From Salinithrix halophila (GTDB taxonomy: Bacteria > Bacillota > Bacilli > Thermoactinomycetales > DSM-45169), in the NCBI RefSeq assembly GCF_042650125.1, contig NZ_JBHSAP010000015.1, positions 62,001-126,000 of the forward strand: 64,000 nt of DNA. Direction: 5' to 3'. This document shows positions 1 through 9,193 of this stretch, in pieces. Numbering within the stretch: position 1 is the stretch's first letter; each line of letters opens with the position of its first letter. The notes beneath the pieces were generated by a model. It made no database searches, was not told where the DNA came from, and saw nothing but the letters and a program-made list of their open reading frames with translations. The translations under genes were made by a program, and so were the position numbers.

Positions 1-100
1 TTGCATCGGCTCATAGGGATGGGAACCCGGAAAAGGAGGAATCTGGCTTTCCCGTGTTGAACATACTTCCCCATAGCCTGATCAAAGGAGTGCGGAGCCT

Positions 101-412
101 ATGAGCCGGCCGGAGCGAAATGTACACATTGCCAAAAGTGTTAAAGTGATTGAATGGTTGAAGACTGAGCTTCTGGACCAGATCGCCAATTTATATAAAG
201 GGTTACACCAGGCCAACCAGTCATTGATTTCCGACAGCCTGGCCAGCCTGGTAATCGTGGTATACGTATTGGCCCGCCGAGTGGGAATTTCCTATCGGGA
301 AGTAGACCAGACCGTTTCCCGGAAGTTGAGGGAACACACGAGAGAACGTCATCAACTGGAAGACTGGTATGGTGATCTTTCTCAGTTGGAAGAATATATT
401 AGTAAGAGGTGA
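101..412 (+). CDS. MazG-like family protein
   Basis: A 103-residue all-helical protein resembling the short MazG-like family (a relative of all-alpha NTP pyrophosphohydrolases) that Bacillales often carry just before yybS. The ATG at 101 follows an AAAGGAG ribosome binding site at about 84-90. The sequence alternates amphipathic helices with a hydrophobic stretch near residues 47-59. I do not see the full acidic metal-binding signature of true MazG, so enzymatic activity is uncertain. Its stop at 410-412 lies just ahead of the probable yybS start, so the two are likely cotranscribed. Family assignment rests on length, helical pattern and gene neighbourhood. Confidence 0.7.
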   Translation: MSRPERNVHIAKSVKVIEWLKTELLDQIANLYKGLHQANQSLISDSLASLVIVVYVLARRVGISYREVDQTVSRKLREHTRERHQLEDWYGDLSQLEEYISKR

Positions 413-419
413 CTGGCGT

Positions 420-1331
420 TTGTCCCGATTCTCCGACCTTCGAGATGGGCTGATCACGTTTGGTCTGTTTGCCCTTCTCATCTTAACGCTACTGACCCCC
501 TTGTCACTCCTGACATGCTGGTTTCTCCCCCTACCCTTCCTCCTTCATACGGCTCGGCGGGGCGGGCGGTCTATCCTGTTCCCCATCATTGCTTGCGGGA
601 TCTTTATCCTTCTGGCGGCTGCTCACCCTTTCTTTATCAGCTTGTATATCTTTTCCGCCGTCACAGGGGCGGTGATGGGTCTCATTTATCGAAGAACTGC
701 ATCTACGGGGACGGATGTCGTGTTAGGAGGTCTCCTGACCTCATGGATCTGCCTCCTCCTCCTGGTAACGGTGACGGCTCTTTTTACGGATTTTTTTGGG
801 CAGCTTCAGTCGATATGGCATGAGCAGTGGAAGGAGACACAACGGCTGGCGGAGTCGATTGGGGCTGCTGGCGACCTTCCCTCCCAAAATTCGGTGGCCC
901 GAGTGTTGCCGGGAATGTTGATTCTGTTCCTTTTGCCTTTTCCTCTTCTCAACTTTGCGCTAGGTCGGCGAATTCTCATCCGGCAGGGATTCCCCGGGAA
1001 ATACCTGCCCCCTTTTCGGGATTGGCGACTACCGAGGCCCTTTTTTTATTTTTACTTTCTGTCCCTGTTGGGTTTTCTCTTTTTAAATAACGGGGAGACG
1101 GATTCTATAGGTCTCGTTTTCAGCAATGCAACGGCTCTTTTATATATCCTTTTCCTATTCCAGGGATGGGCCTTTACCGCTTTTTTGCTTCATCAAAACA
1201 AGCGGAGTGGGAAATGGATGATTTTGGTAGTTTCTCTTTCCTTCATTCCATTGATCACGCTTCTCCTTCATCTGGTGGGGATCCTGGATACCGGGACGAA
1301 ACTGCGGAAGCGTTTGAAGGGCAAGAGGTAA
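420..1331 (+). CDS. yybS: YybS family membrane protein (DUF2232)
   Basis: Polytopic membrane protein of about 303 residues, with roughly eight hydrophobic segments and a basic C-terminus. It matches the YybS/DUF2232 family in size, topology and position directly upstream of gdpP, as in Bacillus. I prefer the TTG at 420: it has an AGAGGTGA ribosome binding site at 405-412 with good spacing, and the protein then begins right before the first membrane helix. An in-frame ATG at 369 would add 17 residues inside the upstream gene. The function of this family is not established; substrate-binding-like roles suggested elsewhere cannot be tested here. Confidence 0.8.
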   Translation: MSRFSDLRDGLITFGLFALLILTLLTPLSLLTCWFLPLPFLLHTARRGGRSILFPIIACGIFILLAAAHPFFISLYIFSAVTGAVMGLIYRRTASTGTDVVLGGLLTSWICLLLLVTVTALFTDFFGQLQSIWHEQWKETQRLAESIGAAGDLPSQNSVARVLPGMLILFLLPFPLLNFALGRRILIRQGFPGKYLPPFRDWRLPRPFFYFYFLSLLGFLFLNNGETDSIGLVFSNATALLYILFLFQGWAFTAFLLHQNKRSGKWMILVVSLSFIPLITLLLHLVGILDTGTKLRKRLKGKR

Positions 1332-1429
1332 TGGAATATCGCTATGAAATCAAATTCGGCTGGGGTAAAATAGTTACCAAAGAGCGGATAAATGGAACTC
1401 ACACGGTCCTGGGATGAGGGGATGTCATC

Positions 1430-3388
1430 ATGCCGAACTTTATCACGAAGCGCTGGCACGGCTTCCATATGGTTTTTGTCATGTGTTTCAGCCTGGTTCT
1501 CATCGCGCTTCTTGCTATCTATAATTGGCAATATGGGATCTTCGGCCTGGCCGTTTTTTTCGTTTTGGGCTATCTCCTTTACCAAGCGGAACGGGATTTT
1601 CGCCGGGATTTCGTCGATTATGTACAAACCCTCTCCCAGCGGGTCAAAGGAGCCAACCAAACCGCCGTTGATCGGATGCCAGTGGGAATCCTCTTGTACA
1701 ACCGGAAAAATCAGGTAGAATGGCATAACCTTTATGTGCGGGAAATGACGGAGCGGGATGGTCTCATCGGTCAGCCCCTTGGAGAAATCTTCCCGATCCT
1801 GATGGGAAAAGAACCGATCCCGGAACGGATGCGGATTGGAGAAAGCACCTATGAGGTGATTCACTATCCGGATGAGCGCCTCTACTTTTTCCGGGACGTT
1901 TCCAGGTTGGAAGAACTGAAGAGCCGCTACGATAAGGAACGGAGTGTCATCGGATTCCTCCATATGGACAATTTTGAAGAAGCGGGAGCCGGCCTCGGAG
2001 AGCAGGAGCGGACGCTTCTCCTAACCAATGTGACCGCTGCCATCACTCGTTGGGCTCAGGAGCATGATATCAGTCTGCGAAAGTTTGACTCGGAGAAGTT
2101 TTTCATGGTCTTTCAGCAGGAATCCTTGGATCGATTGATCAACGATCGATTTGATATTCTGGACGTCGTTCGGGATATGACGCGCCAGAACAAAATTCCG
2201 ATCACCCTTTCCATCGGAGTGGCGGCGGCTGATTCATCAATGGTGGAACAGACCCACGCCGCTGAGGCCGCATTGGACATCGCCCTCGCCCGTGGAGGGG
2301 ACCAGGCCGCCGTTCAGGACGGAGAGCGGGTTGTCTTTTTCGGCGGCAAGACCAATGCGGTTGAGAAGCGGACGCGGGTGCGGGCTCGGGTCATCTCTTA
2401 TGCCCTGGCTAATCTGATCAAGGACAGTGATCGGGTACTGATCATGGGCCACGAACGGCCGGATATGGATGCTCTGGGGGCGGCGATCGGGGTGTTGAAG
2501 GCCGTCCGTATGGCAGATCGGGCGGGCTATATCGTACTGGATGAGGCCAATCCTTCCATTGAAGGACTGATGGAGGCCATCGAAGAGGATGAGTCCTTGG
2601 AAGACGCTTTGATCCAATCGGAACGGGCGATACAACTCGTTGATCCTTCCACCCTATTGATCCTAGTGGATACGCATAAGCCTTCTCTTACCATTGAGCC
2701 GAAGCTGGTGGAGAAAGCCTCTCGGGTGGTGGTGATTGATCACCATCGACGGGGAGAGGAATTTGTTCGGGATCCGGTGCTGGTCTATCTGGAACCTTAC
2801 GCCTCTTCTACCAGCGAACTGGTAACAGAACTCCTCCAATACCAGGATGAACGGATGACGATGGACACATTGGAAGCGACTGCGCTCCTTGCCGGTATCG
2901 TGGTAGATACCAAGAGTTTCGCTTTCCGCTCCGGGTCTCGCACCTTTGAGGCGGCTTCCTTTCTCCGTCGTCACGGAGCGGATCTTGCGATGGTCCAGTC
3001 CCTCTTGAAAGAGGATCTGAACCGATTCGTCAAAAGGGCTGAGATTGTCAAAAATACGGAAGTGGTATACGATAAAATAGCGATCGCTGTCGGGGAAGAG
3101 GACGAAGAGTACGACCAATTGGTCATTGCCCAGGCAGCGGACACCCTGCTCAACATGAAAGGGGTGAGTGCTTCTTTCGTCATCGGGATGAGGAACGATG
3201 GAAAGGCATCGATCAGCGCCCGTTCTCTAGGCGATATCAATGTCCAACTGGTGATGGAAGAGCTGGGTGGAGGTGGTCACCTAACCAACGCCGCCGCCCA
3301 ATTTGAAGAGCTCACCCCGATGGAGGCCCGAGAGCAGCTCATCCAAGTGTTGGAGCAGACATTCGAGGAAGGGGGAGACACCGGATGA
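1430..3388 (+). CDS. gdpP: Cyclic-di-AMP phosphodiesterase GdpP
   Basis: Membrane-bound enzyme that hydrolyses c-di-AMP to pApA and so tunes cell-wall and potassium homeostasis (family knowledge). The 652 residues match the GdpP/YybT length. Two membrane helices (about 13-50) are followed by a PAS-like domain (about 73-150), a degenerate GGDEF domain (about 170-300, no GGDEF signature), a DHH domain with 'GHERPDMDALGAA' near 342 and 'VVVIDHH' near 432, and a DHHA1 domain with 'GGGGHL' near 613. The metal-binding Asp and His residues of the DHH and DHHA1 motifs are all visible. Its stop overlaps the rplI start (ATGA), so the two genes are translationally coupled. Confidence 0.95.
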   Translation: MPNFITKRWHGFHMVFVMCFSLVLIALLAIYNWQYGIFGLAVFFVLGYLLYQAERDFRRDFVDYVQTLSQRVKGANQTAVDRMPVGILLYNRKNQVEWHNLYVREMTERDGLIGQPLGEIFPILMGKEPIPERMRIGESTYEVIHYPDERLYFFRDVSRLEELKSRYDKERSVIGFLHMDNFEEAGAGLGEQERTLLLTNVTAAITRWAQEHDISLRKFDSEKFFMVFQQESLDRLINDRFDILDVVRDMTRQNKIPITLSIGVAAADSSMVEQTHAAEAALDIALARGGDQAAVQDGERVVFFGGKTNAVEKRTRVRARVISYALANLIKDSDRVLIMGHERPDMDALGAAIGVLKAVRMADRAGYIVLDEANPSIEGLMEAIEEDESLEDALIQSERAIQLVDPSTLLILVDTHKPSLTIEPKLVEKASRVVVIDHHRRGEEFVRDPVLVYLEPYASSTSELVTELLQYQDERMTMDTLEATALLAGIVVDTKSFAFRSGSRTFEAASFLRRHGADLAMVQSLLKEDLNRFVKRAEIVKNTEVVYDKIAIAVGEEDEEYDQLVIAQAADTLLNMKGVSASFVIGMRNDGKASISARSLGDINVQLVMEELGGGGHLTNAAAQFEELTPMEAREQLIQVLEQTFEEGGDTG

Positions 3389-3834
3389 AAGTGATCTTTC
3401 AAAAAGATGTCAAAGGACAGGGCAAAATGGGAGAAGTGAAGGAAGTATCGGAAGGATACGCCCGTAATTTTCTCCTCCCCCGAAAACTAGCCGTTGAAGC
3501 TTCTTCAGGAAATCTGAACGCTTTAAAGGAGCAGAAGCGGCGGGAAGAGGAACGGAAGAATGAAGAGCTGGCTGAAGCGAAGGAGCTGGCGAGAAAACTG
3601 GAAAATCTGGATGTCATGCTGCGGACCAAAGCGGGGGACGGAGGCCGGCTGTTTGGCTCCATCACTTCCAAGCAGATTGGGCAACACCTCAAGCAGCAGC
3701 ATGGGATCCAGGTTGACAAAAAGAAGATCCAGTTAAACGACCCGATTCGCACCCTCGGTGTTACCAAGGTTCCTGTCAAACTCCACCCGAAGGTGACCGC
3801 TACTCTATCTGTCCAGGTTCTGGAAGGGGAATGA
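3385..3834 (+). CDS. rplI: 50S ribosomal protein bL9
   Basis: 149-residue ribosomal protein bL9, which binds 23S rRNA domain V and projects from the L1 side of the large subunit. The N-terminal RNA-binding domain (residues 1-about 45, with 'GYARNFLLP'), the long charged connecting helix (about 45-75) and the C-terminal domain are all present, and length is typical. The start overlaps the gdpP stop by four bases, an arrangement shared with Bacillus. An intrinsic terminator follows directly. Confidence 0.98.
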   Translation: MKVIFQKDVKGQGKMGEVKEVSEGYARNFLLPRKLAVEASSGNLNALKEQKRREEERKNEELAEAKELARKLENLDVMLRTKAGDGGRLFGSITSKQIGQHLKQQHGIQVDKKKIQLNDPIRTLGVTKVPVKLHPKVTATLSVQVLEGE

Positions 3835-3846
3835 CGGGCAGTCGGG

Positions 3847-3875
3847 GCGCTCCACGGGGAGTGGGGCGCTTTTTT
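3847..3875 (+). terminator. Intrinsic terminator after rplI
   Basis: A 9-bp stem (GCGCTCCAC pairing with GTGGGGCGC, one G-U pair), a five-base loop and a run of six T. It separates the gdpP-rplI transcript from dnaB. Confidence 0.85.
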
Positions 3876-3907
3876 GATGTTGTCTTTTCGCGGGAGGTTG
3901 ATGGAAG

Positions 3908-5260
3908 ATGAGCGAGCTGTTTGCAGATCGCATGCCCCCCCATAATCAAGATGCTGAACAGGCGGTACTGGGGGCGATCCTGATCGAGCCGTCGGTGCTG
4001 ATTACCGTCACGGAACGTCTGCAGGCCGAGGATTTTTACCGCCAGGCTCACCAGCGCTTGTTTCAGGTGATCATCGACCTGTCGGAGCAGGGAGAACCGG
4101 TGGATTTGGTGACTCTTACCTCGGAGCTGTCCGACCGAAAGCTCCTTGATGAAGTGGGTGGGGTCTCTTATCTGACGGAGCTGGCCCAGGCTGTCCCCAC
4201 TGCCGCCAATGTAGATTACTATTGCCGTATTGTGGAGGAAAAAGCGATCCTACGGCGTTTGATCCGTACGGCGACGGAGATCGCTACCTCGGGCTATACC
4301 GGCGGGGACGAGGTAGCGTCCGTTATCGACACGGCGGAAAAGAAGATTCTGGAGATTTCCCAGCGCCGGATACGTCGGGACGGCTTCATTCCGATCCGGG
4401 ATGTGTTGATGGATACCTTCGAGCGGATTGAAAACCTCCATTATAATCAGGGGAAATTGACGGGGGTTCCCTCAGGGTACGCCGATTTAGATCGGATGAC
4501 TTCCGGATTCCAGAAGTCGGATTTGATCATCCTCGCAGCCCGGCCAGCGATGGGGAAAACCGCATTTGCCCTCAATGTGGCCCAGAATGTCGCCGTCCGG
4601 GCCGGTAAGCCTGTCGCCATCTTCAACCTGGAAATGTCCGCGCCCCAATTGGTGCAGCGGATGCTGGCCGCGGAAGGAAACATCGACGCCCAGGCTTTCC
4701 GCACGGGACAGCTTGGAGAGGAAGAATGGGAAAAGATGGCGATGGCGATCAGTACGCTTTCCGAGTCCCCGATCTTCATCGATGACACCCCGGGGATCAA
4801 TGTCTTTGATATCCGGGCGAAACTTCGTCGACTTCAGGCGGAACACGGACTCGGTCTGGTCTTAATCGATTATCTCCAGCTGATTGAGGGCCGGGGCCGG
4901 GACAGCCGCCAACAGGAGATTTCCGAGATCTCCCGCTCCCTGAAGCTTTTGGCTCGGGAGCTGGATTGCCCTGTCATTGCTCTCTCTCAGCTCTCTCGTG
5001 CTGTCGAACAACGGCAGGACAAGCGACCGATGCTCTCTGACCTTCGGGAATCCGGGTCTATTGAGCAGGACGCCGATATCGTTTCTTTCCTCTATCGGGA
5101 TGATTATTACAATGAGGATTCGGAGAAGAAAAACATTATCGAAGTAATCCTGGCTAAACACCGGAATGGGCCTGTCGGTAAAGTGGAGCTTCTCTTCCTC
5201 AAGAACTACAACAAATTCCTTAGCCTTGATCTTCGTCACGGGCATGGGGCAGGGGGTTGA
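3908..5260 (+). CDS. dnaB: Replicative DNA helicase (DnaB family; DnaC in Bacillus)
   Basis: 450-residue hexameric 5'-3' replicative helicase. The N-terminal primase-interaction domain (about 1-110) contains the usual 'HNQDAEQAVLGAIL' opening; the RecA-like domain carries Walker A 'RPAMGKTAFALN' near 205, Walker B with 'GLVLIDYLQLI' near 317, and 'RESGSIEQDADI' near 378. No intein is present. The ATG at 3908 is preceded by a GGGAGGTTGATGGAAG stretch. Position between rplI and purA matches Bacillus dnaC. A terminator lies just downstream at 5273-5297. Confidence 0.97.
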   Translation: MSELFADRMPPHNQDAEQAVLGAILIEPSVLITVTERLQAEDFYRQAHQRLFQVIIDLSEQGEPVDLVTLTSELSDRKLLDEVGGVSYLTELAQAVPTAANVDYYCRIVEEKAILRRLIRTATEIATSGYTGGDEVASVIDTAEKKILEISQRRIRRDGFIPIRDVLMDTFERIENLHYNQGKLTGVPSGYADLDRMTSGFQKSDLIILAARPAMGKTAFALNVAQNVAVRAGKPVAIFNLEMSAPQLVQRMLAAEGNIDAQAFRTGQLGEEEWEKMAMAISTLSESPIFIDDTPGINVFDIRAKLRRLQAEHGLGLVLIDYLQLIEGRGRDSRQQEISEISRSLKLLARELDCPVIALSQLSRAVEQRQDKRPMLSDLRESGSIEQDADIVSFLYRDDYYNEDSEKKNIIEVILAKHRNGPVGKVELLFLKNYNKFLSLDLRHGHGAGG

Positions 5261-5272
5261 TTCCTCCCAGAG

Positions 5273-5297
5273 AGAACCGGTAACGGTTCTTTTTTTG
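5273..5297 (+). terminator. Intrinsic terminator after dnaB
   Basis: Perfect 7-bp stem AGAACCG/CGGTTCT with a GTAA loop and a following run of T, 12 bases after the dnaB stop. Confidence 0.85.
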
Positions 5298-5412
5298 GTG
5301 GATCGACAGGCATACCGCACAGGAGTTCATGGCACTGGGGATGGGGAAGACTATAAGAGGTGGATGGGGAAATTTCTCGCTTGAAGGAAATCTGGAGAGG
5401 ATGTGGAGTTCT

Positions 5413-5457
5413 AAAAACGAATAATAAATCCATACAACCCATATATTGTTCGTATTT
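5413..5457. promoter_or_regulatory. Pair of inverted PurBoxes upstream of purA
   Basis: AAAAACGAATAAT at 5413-5425 and, on the opposite strand, a match centred on TTCG at 5449-5452 (5445-5457). They fit the PurR consensus AWWWCCGAACWWT at 11 and 12 of 13 positions and face each other. If each box is taken as 14 bases with CGAA in the centre, 17 bases separate them, the spacing known for Bacillus PurR operators. They lie directly upstream of the purA -35 element, so repression by PurR and relief by PRPP is the likely control. Confidence 0.7.
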
Positions 5458-5461
5458 TCCG

Positions 5462-5490
5462 TTGACACTGCCTTGGTTTCTCTGTACACT
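5462..5490 (+). promoter_or_regulatory. Sigma-A promoter of purA
   Basis: TTGACA at 5462-5467, a 17-base spacer and TACACT at 5485-5490. Start of transcription is expected near 5497, giving a leader of about 60 bases before the purA ATG. Confidence 0.8.
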
Positions 5491-5558
5491 GGAGAAGGAT
5501 TGATAGTAAAGGAACGGAAAATCAGAGTGAAACCCGCCGTGAAGGAGGAACTTAACCC

Positions 5559-6845
5559 ATGTCTACGGTGGTCATTGTCGGCACCCAATGGGGTGACGAA
5601 GGAAAAGGGAAAATCACGGACTTTCTCGCAGAAAAAGCGGAGGTCGTCTCCCGCTACCAAGGGGGAAACAATGCCGGACACACGATTGTTTTCGGCGGCA
5701 AACGTTACAAATTGCACCTGATCCCGTCGGGAATTTTTTACCCGGAGAAGATCTGTGTATTGGGTAACGGGATGGTGCTCCATCCCCAGGCGCTGGTGGA
5801 AGAGCTGGCTTACCTGAGGAGTCATGGAGTCTCCACTCAGAACTTACGCATTTCCGACCGATCTCACGTGATCATGCCATACCATATCAAGCTGGATAAA
5901 GCGGAGGAATCCCGTAAAGGAACCGGCAAGATCGGAACCACCGGTAAAGGAATCGGCCCGGCCTATATGGACAAGGCTGCTCGCACGGGGATTCGTATCT
6001 CCGACTTGTTGGATCGGGACCTCTTCGCAGAAAAGTTGCAACAAAATCTGAAAGAAAAGAACCGTGTGTTGGAGAAGTTGTATGAGACGGAAGGGTTTAC
6101 TTTCGAGGAAATTTATGAGCCCTATTTGGCGGCGGCGGAACAGATTCGCCCCTATGTGACTGACACATCGGTTGTGTTGAACGACGCTATTGACCAGGGG
6201 CGTCGCGTCCTTTTTGAAGGGGCGCAAGGGGTGATGCTCGACATCGATCAGGGAACGTATCCCTTCGTCACCTCTTCCAATCCAGTGGCCGGCGGTGTCT
6301 GCATCGGCTCTGGTGTCGGACCGACCAAGATTAACCAGGTAGTTGGTGTAGCTAAAGCCTACACGACCCGTGTCGGTGACGGTCCCTTTCCAACGGAGTT
6401 AAAGGATGAAATAGGGAATCAGATCCGGGAAGTGGGACGAGAATATGGAACCACTACGGGCCGCCCACGCCGTGTCGGTTGGTTTGACAGTGTCGTTGTC
6501 CGCCATGCCCGTCGGGTGAGCGGGATCACGGGCCTTTCCCTCAACTCTCTTGACGTGCTGACTGGCCTCGAAACCGTCAAAATTTGCACGGCATACCGTT
6601 ACCGTGGTCGTGTCCTAGAAAATTACCCGGCTAGTCTAGACATCTTGAGCGAATGCGAACCAGTCTTTGAGGAGTTGCCGGGGTGGAACGAGGATATCAC
6701 CGAGGCTCGGTCCTTGAGTGACCTTCCTTTATCAGCCCAGCATTATGTAGAGCGTGTCACCCAGCTGACCGGGATTCCGCTTACCATTTTCTCTGTGGGT
6801 CCCGCTCGAGAGCAGACGATCCAGGTTCGCCCGGCTTACGCATGA
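5559..6845 (+). CDS. purA: Adenylosuccinate synthetase
   Basis: 428-residue GTP-dependent enzyme that joins IMP and aspartate in the first committed step of AMP synthesis. The N-terminal 'GTQWGDEGKGK' P-loop-like signature (about 8-18), 'GNNAGHTIV' (about 37-45) with the catalytic His, and 'TTGRPRRVGWFD' near 300 are intact. The ATG at 5559 has an AAGGAGGAAC site. It has its own promoter with PurBoxes and ends in a strong terminator shared with the convergent rlmH cluster. Confidence 0.98.
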   Translation: MSTVVIVGTQWGDEGKGKITDFLAEKAEVVSRYQGGNNAGHTIVFGGKRYKLHLIPSGIFYPEKICVLGNGMVLHPQALVEELAYLRSHGVSTQNLRISDRSHVIMPYHIKLDKAEESRKGTGKIGTTGKGIGPAYMDKAARTGIRISDLLDRDLFAEKLQQNLKEKNRVLEKLYETEGFTFEEIYEPYLAAAEQIRPYVTDTSVVLNDAIDQGRRVLFEGAQGVMLDIDQGTYPFVTSSNPVAGGVCIGSGVGPTKINQVVGVAKAYTTRVGDGPFPTELKDEIGNQIREVGREYGTTTGRPRRVGWFDSVVVRHARRVSGITGLSLNSLDVLTGLETVKICTAYRYRGRVLENYPASLDILSECEPVFEELPGWNEDITEARSLSDLPLSAQHYVERVTQLTGIPLTIFSVGPAREQTIQVRPAYA

Positions 6846-6852
6846 ACCGTTA

Positions 6853-6890
6853 AAAAAGACGGCAGGACACGTGTCCCGCCGTCTTTTTTT
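6853..6890. terminator. Bidirectional terminator between purA and rlmH
   Basis: Stem GACGGC/GCCGTC extended by GGACAC/GTGTCC across one mismatch, flanked by an A run on the left and T run on the right, so it can stop transcription from both sides. Confidence 0.85.
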
Positions 6891-6901
6891 ATGTGGTGGA
6901 C

Positions 6902-7381
6902 TTACTTATGATAGGTCTCTCCACGGTTGATCTTGAAGGATCGGTATAGCTGTTCCAGTAGGATCAGTCGCATCAGCTGGTGAGGGAAGGTCATCTTCGA
7001 GAAAGAGAGGGTAAAGTCAGCCCGTTGTAATACTTCCCGGGAAAGGCCGTAGGAACCGCCGATGAGGAAGGCCACTTTGCTGCGTCCATAGGTGGCCAAC
7101 TGATCCAAGTGGTTGGCCAACGTTTCCGAGGAAAGGGCAAGCCCATTAATTGCAAGGGCGATTGCGTAGGTATCTGGGGAAAGGAGGCGGAGGATTCTCT
7201 CCCCCTCTTTGGCTACGATTTGCTCGATCTCTGCGTCGGATAGAGGATCCTGACCCTTTTCTTCTGCGATTTCCTGTACCTCCACTTTAGCGTAGGGGGT
7301 GAGGCGCTGAATATATTCTTCTACCCCCATGCGAAGGTATTTTTCCTTGAGTTTACCAACGGTCAGCAACTGGATTCGCAT
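6902..7381 (-). CDS. rlmH: 23S rRNA (pseudouridine1915-N3)-methyltransferase
   Basis: 159-residue SPOUT-fold methyltransferase that methylates pseudouridine 1915 of helix 69 in the 70S ribosome, using S-adenosylmethionine. Recognisable features are the 'MRIQLLTVGKLKEKYL' start, 'AFLIGGSYGL' (SAM-binding trefoil knot) and the conserved end 'QLYRSFKINRGETYHK'. Length is exactly that of the family. A GGGAGGAAATCG site precedes the ATG. It is the last gene of the htrA-CxxH-rlmH group, as in many Bacillales. Confidence 0.97.
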   Translation of the reverse strand: MRIQLLTVGKLKEKYLRMGVEEYIQRLTPYAKVEVQEIAEEKGQDPLSDAEIEQIVAKEGERILRLLSPDTYAIALAINGLALSSETLANHLDQLATYGRSKVAFLIGGSYGLSREVLQRADFTLSFSKMTFPHQLMRLILLEQLYRSFKINRGETYHK

Positions 7382-7402
7382 CGATTTCCTCCCATCCCTT
7401 AT

Positions 7403-7591
7403 CTAATGCTCTACGGTCAGCCGGTAAGCGGGGCGACCGCCGCACCATCTGCAAACAGCTTTCCCTTCAGCTTCTTCCTCGGAAAAGGGAAAGAGGTCCG
7501 GGGCAAGCCCTTCTTCGTCCACCAGTTGATCGAGAACGACTTCAATATGATTTTCACAGGCATACCATGCCTGTCGGGTTTGTTCGTCCAT
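7403..7591 (-). CDS. CxxH/CxxC zinc-ribbon protein (YyzF-like)
   Basis: Small 62-residue protein with a 'CENH' motif near residue 12 and 'CRWC' near 48, the hallmark of the CxxH/CxxC family found between htrA and rlmH in Bacilli; it probably binds one zinc ion. I chose the ATG at 7591 because a GGAGGAGAACA site precedes it; longer in-frame starts run back into htrA. Function unknown; the genomic position is conserved. Confidence 0.8.
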   Translation of the reverse strand: MDEQTRQAWYACENHIEVVLDQLVDEEGLAPDLFPFSEEEAEGKAVCRWCGGRPAYRLTVEH

Positions 7592-7709
7592 TGTTCTCCT
7601 CCATGGAAGGGTGTCTTTCAGTTTAGCATGAATTTCGGCGTGGTGCATCGTCCTAAACGAATGAAAAAGCCGCCCCGCTACCGGCGGGACGGAATGGTAC
7701 CCTATGGAC

Positions 7710-8891
7710 TTACGGTTCTTGGCCGAGTTTGATCGTGGTTGTCCGTTTTTTACCGTCACGGTAGTAGGTTACTTTCATCGTGTCCCCGATCTTTTTCTTT
7801 TTCCACAGGTAGGAGCGGAGTTCGGATCCGTTTTTGATGTCCTTCCCGTCCAGTTGGGTGATCACGTCCAGCCGATCCAGGTCCGATTTGGCAGCACCGC
7901 TGCCTGGTGTCACATCGAGGACGACAACTCCGCGGTTAACGGAATCCGGCAGGTTGAGCTGGGAGCTCCGGGCGGATTCGGAGACGGTGTCCAGATCTCG
8001 CAGCTGGATGCCGAGGAAGGGACGCTTCACTTCGCCGTAACGGATCAGGTCGTTGATGATCGGCTTGGCGTCGTTTACTGGGATGGCGAATCCAAGGCCT
8101 TCGACACCCTGTTCGGCGATCTTCAGACTATTGATCCCGATCACCTGTCCGGCAGCGTTAACCAATGCGCCGCCAGAGTTCCCCGGGTTGATGGCAGCAT
8201 CGGTTTGGATAACATCCATGGCCATGGTTTCGGAAACGGCAATCTGCCGGTGGGGGGAGCTGATCACCCCGGAGGTGACTGACTGGGAGAATTCAAGGCC
8301 GAGGGGGTTCCCGATGGCGATAGCTGGCTCCCCAGCTTTGATGTTATCCGAGTTACCAAATTCAGCGACGGCCTTTACATATTTGTCGGACATTTCAAGA
8401 ACAGCCAGGTCAGTCGGCGAGTCTTTGCCCAGTACTTTGGCCTTAACCTGCTTCCCTTCATTATCCTGGCCTGGAATCACAACACTGACTTCATCGGCAC
8501 CGGCGACAACGTGATTGTTGGTAACCACAAGCGCTTTTCCGTTCCGTTTTTCAAAGATGACACCGGAACCGGTTCCCTGTTCTACGGTTTGTTGGTTAAA
8601 AGGATCGCCGGATTCTTTAAGGTTGACGACGCCGACAACGGCGGGCCGTGCTTTTTGAACCGCTTTGGTAATGTTGCTGTCTACGTTGACACTGACGGAT
8701 TCTTCCGGCCCTTCTCCTTCGGAAATAGTAGGGCCTTGGCCCGTAAAGTACTGCTGGGGGAGGATTTCGGAACGGACCAGCACAGGTGACAACATCAATA
8801 CCAGCATTCCGCCGATAATGGCTGAGATCAATCCCGTTAAAAACAGAGAAAAACCACGGCGGGTTGGGTCCGAGTTTTTGTAATATCCCAC
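7710..8891 (-). CDS. htrA: HtrA-like serine protease with PDZ domain (YycK/HtrC group)
   Basis: Membrane-anchored quality-control protease of about 393 residues. One membrane helix (about 12-37) is followed by a trypsin-like domain with His in 'VVTNNHVVAG', Asp in 'PTDLAVLEM' and Ser in 'NPGNSGGALV', then one PDZ domain (about 295-385). The active site therefore faces the cell exterior. The GAGGAGG site sits too close to the ATG at 8900, so I favour the GTG three codons later (8891). HtrA at the edge of the Wal cluster matches Bacillus and suits a role in envelope protein turnover. Confidence 0.93.
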   Translation of the reverse strand: MGYYKNSDPTRRGFSLFLTGLISAIIGGMLVLMLSPVLVRSEILPQQYFTGQGPTISEGEGPEESVSVNVDSNITKAVQKARPAVVGVVNLKESGDPFNQQTVEQGTGSGVIFEKRNGKALVVTNNHVVAGADEVSVVIPGQDNEGKQVKAKVLGKDSPTDLAVLEMSDKYVKAVAEFGNSDNIKAGEPAIAIGNPLGLEFSQSVTSGVISSPHRQIAVSETMAMDVIQTDAAINPGNSGGALVNAAGQVIGINSLKIAEQGVEGLGFAIPVNDAKPIINDLIRYGEVKRPFLGIQLRDLDTVSESARSSQLNLPDSVNRGVVVLDVTPGSGAAKSDLDRLDVITQLDGKDIKNGSELRSYLWKKKKIGDTMKVTYYRDGKKRTTTIKLGQEP

Positions 8892-9193
8892 GGCAATCAT
8901 GCCTCCTCAAACAATCATGAAAACTGGGAGAATCCTTGAGGTTATGGACAAAGTGGTGTCAGGGACGATTGCTCTGCCTGAATCAGCCCCCATTTCCTGT
9001 GACAAAAATACGTTGTCAGTTATCAGCTGTCTTAATCCTCTTCATTATTTGATGGGTGTGTATATATTATACTTCTTCCTTTACCACGTCTGAAAGGTGA
9101 TTCCCATTTGTTCAAAAAAGTGTCCCAATCTTCCGTCGTTAGGTTTGGATATGGCGTTGCAGGTCCAAACTGAGGGAGAAGGGAGTGAGACGA

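Noticed and set aside
7704..8282. A 192-codon + strand frame inside htrA.
   Set aside because: Antisense shadow of htrA with no ribosome binding site; HtrA motifs are intact on the other strand.
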